64,000 nucleotides of DNA from Streptomyces sp. GESEQ-4 (lineage in GTDB: Bacteria; Actinomycetota; Actinomycetes; Streptomycetales; Streptomycetaceae): positions 434,001 to 498,000 of the forward strand of contig NZ_JAFFSU010000002.1 of the NCBI RefSeq assembly GCF_017948455.1, written 5' to 3'. A program made the position numbers and the translations under genes. The notes under the pieces were generated by a model. That model was not told the origin of the DNA, ran no database searches, and worked only from the letters and a program-made list of their open reading frames with translations. Below, piece by piece: positions 60,521 through 64,000 of this stretch. The stretch's first letter is position 1. Every line of letters starts with the position of its first letter.

Positions 60521-61264
60521 ATGCGAACGGTCCAGGCAGACGAGCTGCACCTGCGCCCGCTCTCGGCCCGCTCGGTCGTCCTGAGCCTGCTCCTCGGCAT
60601 CCATCCGCCCGAGCTCCCGGTGAAGGACCTCGCGCGCGTGGTGGAGCCCTTCGGCGTCGGCGGCTCCACCTTGCGGGCCGCGCTGAGCCGGATGACGGCC
60701 GCCGGCGACCTGCGGCGCACGGACGCCGGGTACCGCATCGGGGAGCGGCTGCTGGAGCGCCAGCGCCGTCAGGACGACGCGGTGGAGCCCAGTACGCGCG
60801 CGTGGGACGGCGATTGGGAGATGGCCGTGATCACCGCGACGGGCCGGGGCCCCGCCGAACGCGCCGAACTGCGGACCCGGTTGACCACCCTCCGCCTCGC
60901 CGAACTGCGCGAAGGCGTCTGGCTGCGCCCCGCCAATCTCCGCCGCTCGCTCCCGCGGGAACTCGAAACGGTGCTCCGGCCCTTCACGGCCCGCCCCGAA
61001 CAACCGGCACGCGACCTGGCGGGGACCCTCTGGCCGCTGGACACCTGGGCCCGCACGGCCCATGCGCTGCTCGGCCACATCGCGCGCGTGGAGCGCCCCG
61101 CCGACCGGCTCACCGCCTTCGCGGCCGTCGTACGCCATCTGCTCCTCGACCCCGTCCTGCCCGGGGAACTCCTCCCCGCCGACTGGCCCGGACCGGCCCT
61201 GCGCGCCGCGTACGCCGATTACCAGCGGGAGTTCACGCAGGTCGTGCGGGAGCGGCGGGCATGA
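60521..61264 (+). CDS. PaaX-family transcriptional regulator
   Basis: A 247-residue PaaX-type repressor: N-terminal winged HTH (ARSVVLSLLLGIHPPELPVKD, FGVGGSTLRAALSRMTAAG) and the PaaX-specific domains with DGDWEMAVITATGRGPAER and LREGVWLRPANL. PaaX in Enterobacteria represses phenylacetate genes and responds to phenylacetyl-CoA. No paa gene lies in the window, so its target here may be the divergent AidB-like dehydrogenase and its ligand another acyl-CoA. Confidence 0.88.
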   Translation: MRTVQADELHLRPLSARSVVLSLLLGIHPPELPVKDLARVVEPFGVGGSTLRAALSRMTAAGDLRRTDAGYRIGERLLERQRRQDDAVEPSTRAWDGDWEMAVITATGRGPAERAELRTRLTTLRLAELREGVWLRPANLRRSLPRELETVLRPFTARPEQPARDLAGTLWPLDTWARTAHALLGHIARVERPADRLTAFAAVVRHLLLDPVLPGELLPADWPGPALRAAYADYQREFTQVVRERRA

Positions 61265-61267
61265 CAC

Positions 61268-61312
61268 GGCGGCCGTACGAAGCGCCGTGCAGGGACGCTC
61301 CGTACGGCCGCC
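61268..61312. terminator. Bidirectional terminator hairpin
   Basis: A perfect 12-bp inverted repeat (GGCGGCCGTACG and its complement) encloses a 21-base loop that itself holds an AGCG/CGCT pair. It lies between the convergent PaaX and pectate lyase genes, three bases after the PaaX stop codon. Confidence 0.75.
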
Positions 61313-61330
61313 TTCACCGCGGGGATGGGG

Positions 61331-62113
61331 TCAGCGGTAGGTGATGTCCGAGGTGGAGTACAGGCAGTTGGTGCTGTCCGGGCCCGTACCGACCGCGGTG
61401 TTGTTGTTGTACTTCTGGCAGGGGACGACCTTGCGGCTCGCGTCGTTGAGGATCGTGATGCCGCGCAGTGTCGCCACGTCGCCCCGGTTGACGTTGATGC
61501 CGACGAGGCGTGCGGTGGAGCCCGTGCCGGTCACCTCGATGTTGCTGAGGTTGACCTTGCGTGTGTGCTGCGTGGAGCAGTCGCCGCAGGAGCGGTACAG
61601 GGTCTTGAACTCCTGCACGGCGAAGTTGGAGATGTTCACCGTGCCGGGCCCGTTGTGCTGGAAGACCTTGTCAGCGGCCTTCTTGGCGCCACCGCCGATG
61701 ACGTTGTACGTGGAGCCGCCGCGGAAGGTCGCGGCGTCCTCGCCGACATCCGCCCACCACACGTTCTGGAGGGTGCAGTTGCCCTCGCAGTGGATGCCGT
61801 CGGCGCCGGGCGCGCCGATGATGACGTTCTTCAGCGTCGCGCCGGCCGCGAGCTTGAAGATGGGGTCCTGGCCCTCTTCCTGGCCGTCACCGGCCAGGTC
61901 ACCGGTGCCGTAGAACTGCTTCATCCCGTAGTCCTTGGTGCCGGACACGGAGATGGTGGAGGAGGTCCCCTGGCTGCCGTTGGGCGTCGGCCAGCTGGCG
62001 GCACTGGCCGGCGGCGCTCCGAGTGTCATGATCATGACAGACGAGAAGCCGACTGCGGCCACCGTTCCGGTCAGTCCGCGCCGGCGGGCGCGTGGGAGTG
62101 CTGGTGAAGTCAT
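61331..62113 (-). CDS. Secreted pectate lyase, polysaccharide lyase family 3
   Basis: A 260-residue exported enzyme that cleaves polygalacturonate by beta-elimination. The signal peptide (RARRRGLTGTVAAVGFSSVM, ending PPASAA) precedes a compact beta-helix with the PL3 landmarks GADGIHCEGNCTLQNVWWADVGEDAATFRGG and KVFQHNGPG, here quoted as DGIHCEGNC, VWWADVGEDAAT and KVFQHNGPG. Paired cysteines match the family. ATG 62113 has GAAGG upstream. It follows the PL1 gene by 31 bp and forms an operon with it. Confidence 0.92.
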   Translation of the reverse strand: MTSPALPRARRRGLTGTVAAVGFSSVMIMTLGAPPASAASWPTPNGSQGTSSTISVSGTKDYGMKQFYGTGDLAGDGQEEGQDPIFKLAAGATLKNVIIGAPGADGIHCEGNCTLQNVWWADVGEDAATFRGGSTYNVIGGGAKKAADKVFQHNGPGTVNISNFAVQEFKTLYRSCGDCSTQHTRKVNLSNIEVTGTGSTARLVGINVNRGDVATLRGITILNDASRKVVPCQKYNNNTAVGTGPDSTNCLYSTSDITYR

Positions 62114-62144
62114 GTCCCGATGCCTTCTTCCAGTTGGGGGGTGA

Positions 62145-63125
62145 TCAGATCTTTCCGGTGCCCGCGCCGGACGTGACCGAGGAGACGACCGTCGAGGCGG
62201 ACTCCGCGGTGTAGCCGTACGGCGGGGCGGTGAAGCTGCCGACCCGCGAGATCTCGGTGGCGGCTCCACCGAGGTCGTTGCCGCGCAGGTTGGCGTATCC
62301 GTCGACGTCGCTGCTGCGGTTGGTGGTCACCGCGATCTTCGTCGCACGGAAGACGTTGTTCTCGACGAGCATCTGGGCGCCCATCCGCGAGTGGCAGGCG
62401 GTGTCGGCGCCGTCCACGTAGTTGTTGTAGAAGTGGCCGGTGCCGAAGCGCAGGCTGGGGATGCGCGAGTAGACGTTGCCGAAGTGGTTGTGGTGGTACG
62501 TCACCTTCAGGTGACCGGTGTCCTCGCTCGCGTTGTTGTCGCTGTGTCCGACGAGCGAGCCCTTGAAGTGGTCCTTGAAGGTGTTCCAGGAGACGGTCAC
62601 GTTGTCGGAGCCGTGATTGATGTCGAGCAGACCGTCGTAGTAGTCCTTGTCGTGCGCGCGGTCCGCCGAGATGGAGTTGTGGTCGATCCAGACCTTCGTC
62701 GACTTCTGGACGGTGATGCCGTCGGCGGGCGCGACCGGCTTGCTGATGTTGAGATTGCGGATGACGACGTTCGTCACCTCCTTCAGCCGCAGCCCGCCGC
62801 CGGTGAACCCGGAGGACGAACCGACGCCCAGGACCGTGGTGTTGGAGCCGATGTCGACCTGACCGCTCAGCGAGATCAGGCCGTTCACCCGGACGACCTT
62901 GGCCGCGCTGCCGGTGACGGCCGTCTTGAAGGCGCTCAGCGTCGAGACCGTGACCGCGGAGGCGTTGCCGCCGCCGGTCGTGCCGGCGCCGAATCCGACC
63001 GGCGAGGTCTCGGCGGCGCCCGCCGACTGGGGGAGGGCGAGGGCGGCCGCCGTCGCGAGAGCGGCCGCGGCGGCCGTCACCAGGGCGGTCCTTTGCGCGT
63101 GTGTACGGAGAGGGCCTGTACGCAT
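62145..63125 (-). CDS. Secreted pectate lyase, polysaccharide lyase family 1
   Basis: A 326-residue exported pectate lyase. Signal peptide with AAAAALATAAALALPQSAGAAE. The right-handed beta-helix has VWIDHNSIS, DGLLDINHGSDNVTVSW (calcium ligands) and the catalytic-Arg region SRIPSLRFGTGHFYNNYV. ATG 63125 has GAAGGGACG upstream. First gene of the pectin operon. Its upstream region contains two LacI-type operator candidates, suggesting carbon-source control. Confidence 0.93.
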   Translation of the reverse strand: MRTGPLRTHAQRTALVTAAAAALATAAALALPQSAGAAETSPVGFGAGTTGGGNASAVTVSTLSAFKTAVTGSAAKVVRVNGLISLSGQVDIGSNTTVLGVGSSSGFTGGGLRLKEVTNVVIRNLNISKPVAPADGITVQKSTKVWIDHNSISADRAHDKDYYDGLLDINHGSDNVTVSWNTFKDHFKGSLVGHSDNNASEDTGHLKVTYHHNHFGNVYSRIPSLRFGTGHFYNNYVDGADTACHSRMGAQMLVENNVFRATKIAVTTNRSSDVDGYANLRGNDLGGAATEISRVGSFTAPPYGYTAESASTVVSSVTSGAGTGKI

Positions 63126-63265
63126 GCGGGTGCGTCCCTTCGCGTTGCCTTGACTGGTCGTATGTGTGAATGACGTACGCCATGTTGAACGCTGCGCTGG
63201 GGCATGCCGCTGATTCCGGCCTGAGGGGGTGTCAGCCGGTCAGCCTGCTGAACGGAACGTAGAGG

Positions 63266-63279
63266 GCAAGCGCTTTCTA
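63266..63279. promoter_or_regulatory. Operator-like word upstream of the pectate lyase operon
   Basis: GCAAGCGCTTTCTA, containing the palindrome AAGCGCTT (63268-63275), lies 141 bp upstream of the PL1 start. It matches the word upstream of the beta-helix gene (8190-8203) in 13 of 14 bases. Confidence 0.5.
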
Positions 63280-63346
63280 GTCAACGCTTTGCGCGGAACA
63301 CATTCGGACACCCCAGGTCAGCGCCATACCGGACGGAGCGAGGGCG

Positions 63347-63360
63347 TGGGAGCGCTTCCA
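63347..63360. promoter_or_regulatory. CebR-like LacI operator
   Basis: TGGGAGCGCTTCCA differs in one base from the CebR consensus TGGGAGCGCTCCCA, the site of the Streptomyces cellobiose-responsive LacI repressor. It lies between the pectate lyase operon (222 bp to its start) and the gene at 63467 (107 bp), so either could be the target. Confidence 0.55.
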
Positions 63361-63466
63361 AGGTCGGCGGGTTCGGCGCCCGCCGCCCTCCGCACGGGTG
63401 ACGTTCCGTTTCTCGGGAACCCGGCCGTGCAGAGAGAGCCGATCTGTGAGGGAGGTATCGAGAGTC

Positions 63467-63988
63467 ATGACGCGGCAGAAGCCGTCGCTCGATCTTCCGG
63501 AACCCCTGCGCGAACCGTTGCAGAACACCGCGTCGGCGCTGCGGAGGGTCCCTGGCGCCGGTGTGGTGACCAAGGCGGCCGACGGCGCGCTGGACGCGGT
63601 CGGCGCCGTGTCCCCGCGCGGCCGGCGCATGGTCGCGTACACCGGGGCCGGGCTCCTCGGTGTCGCGGGCATCGTCGAATGGCCCATAGCCCTCACGGGG
63701 GCGGCGGTGGTCTGGCTGACCCAGCCGAAGCCCGGCGGGAGCGAGGAGACAGACGACCGGAAGGCGGCAGCAGGCAGCAGCAGTCGTACGTCGTCCAGCG
63801 GCAGGACTACGTCGGCCACGGGCCGTCGTACGACATCCAGCCGCGGCGGAAAGTCGTCCACGGGCACCCGCAAGACGTCCGGCGGCACCCGCAAGGCGTC
63901 GAGCACCCGGTCGACGTCCGCCGGCGGCGGCAAGAGCGCGCCGAAGAGCCGGAGCACAGCGTCGAAGCGCGCGAGCACGAAGAGCTGA
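63467..63988 (+). CDS. Membrane-associated protein with a basic Ser/Thr/Lys-rich tail
   Basis: A 173-residue protein that I cannot name. The first half is a short amphipathic region (SLDLPEPLREPLQNTASALRR is trimmed here to PLREPLQNTASALRR) plus a hydrophobic hairpin (MVAYTGAGLLGVAGI, IALTGAAVVWLTQ). The second half is a low-complexity Ser/Thr/Lys/Arg tail of about 75 residues, like histone-H1-type tails. ATG 63467 has GGAGG at long spacing. Another ATG at 63997, after GAGGTGAGTC, may open the next gene just beyond the window. Confidence 0.65.
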   Translation: MTRQKPSLDLPEPLREPLQNTASALRRVPGAGVVTKAADGALDAVGAVSPRGRRMVAYTGAGLLGVAGIVEWPIALTGAAVVWLTQPKPGGSEETDDRKAAAGSSSRTSSSGRTTSATGRRTTSSRGGKSSTGTRKTSGGTRKASSTRSTSAGGGKSAPKSRSTASKRASTKS

Positions 63989-64000
63989 GGTGAGTCATGG

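Noticed and set aside
1..64000. tRNA, rRNA, insertion sequence, prophage or chromosome-end features
   Set aside because: I looked for these and saw no convincing instance; the repeated elements carry no transposase.

Overview
The window is very GC-rich, with long antisense shadow ORFs, many GTG starts, 4-base ATGA/GTGA gene overlaps and families typical of Streptomyces (LAL regulator, archease/RtcB, FUSC, AidB-like dehydrogenase, DUF5997, secreted pectate lyases, a DasR-like box). I read it as Streptomyces chromosome. I see no rRNA or tRNA gene, transposase, CRISPR array, phage or polyketide cluster.

Layout. 1-4.6 kb: a small myo-inositol locus (iolG-like dehydrogenase cut by the window edge, sugar porter, TIM-barrel isomerase/dehydratase) with a divergent LacI regulator. 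4.6-8.0 kb: a secreted protein-arginine deiminase and a secreted beta-helix protein. 8.3-13.4 kb: tandem CBS proteins, a two-component system divergent from a secreted S33 peptidase, and a small membrane protein. 13.5-22.5 kb: a stress and RNA-repair block (PEBP, hydrolase, phosphoribosyltransferase, Usp, RtcB RNA ligase, archease, HAD mutase plus GH65 phosphorylase, 2H-type protein). 23.0-28.6 kb: TetR regulator and a PaoABC-like molybdo-flavoenzyme with its XdhC chaperone. 28.6-35.8 kb: DUF5997/LysR-domain pair, frameshifted TfoX-like gene, a large LuxR-type ATPase regulator, BBE-type oxidoreductase, HAD phosphatase, Lrp regulator. 36.0-42.3 kb: a reductase gene, an FMO-SDR-ALDH operon and an AraC regulator joined by one shared operator type. 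42.6-46.4 kb: an ABC exporter with its own two-component system. 46.4-50.6 kb: NAD-binding protein, VOC protein, GntR regulator, regulator relics and a FUSC membrane protein. 50.6-58.7 kb: beta-propeller lactonase-like protein behind a DasR-like box, CbiX-like protein, BadF-type sugar kinase, uracil-DNA glycosylase, BNR-repeat protein, Rv1733c-like membrane protein, HEAT-repeat protein. 58.8-64 kb: AidB-like dehydrogenase divergent from PaaX, two pectate lyases in an operon, and a basic-tailed protein at the edge.

Two things stand out. First, three upstream regions carry tandem half-sites of the type GGCCGCTGgAGTCC exactly 21 bp apart: before the reductase gene, before the FMO operon and before the AraC gene. 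The first two also share the spacing to a -10 hexamer, so the reductase, FMO, SDR, ALDH and regulator look like one undescribed AraC-controlled oxidation module. Second, a roughly 100-bp palindromic element occurs eight times. Six copies have one end at a gene's stop codon. Two lie in frame inside coding sequences (XdhC and the LuxR-type regulator), adding foreign-looking segments to both proteins.

Decay is visible too: remnants of a SpoIIE/HATPase fusion, a LuxR HTH and a MerR HTH, plus apparent frameshifts in the TfoX-like and AraC genes. Inositol and pectin use with a GlcNAc-type control box suggest a soil or plant-litter saprophyte.
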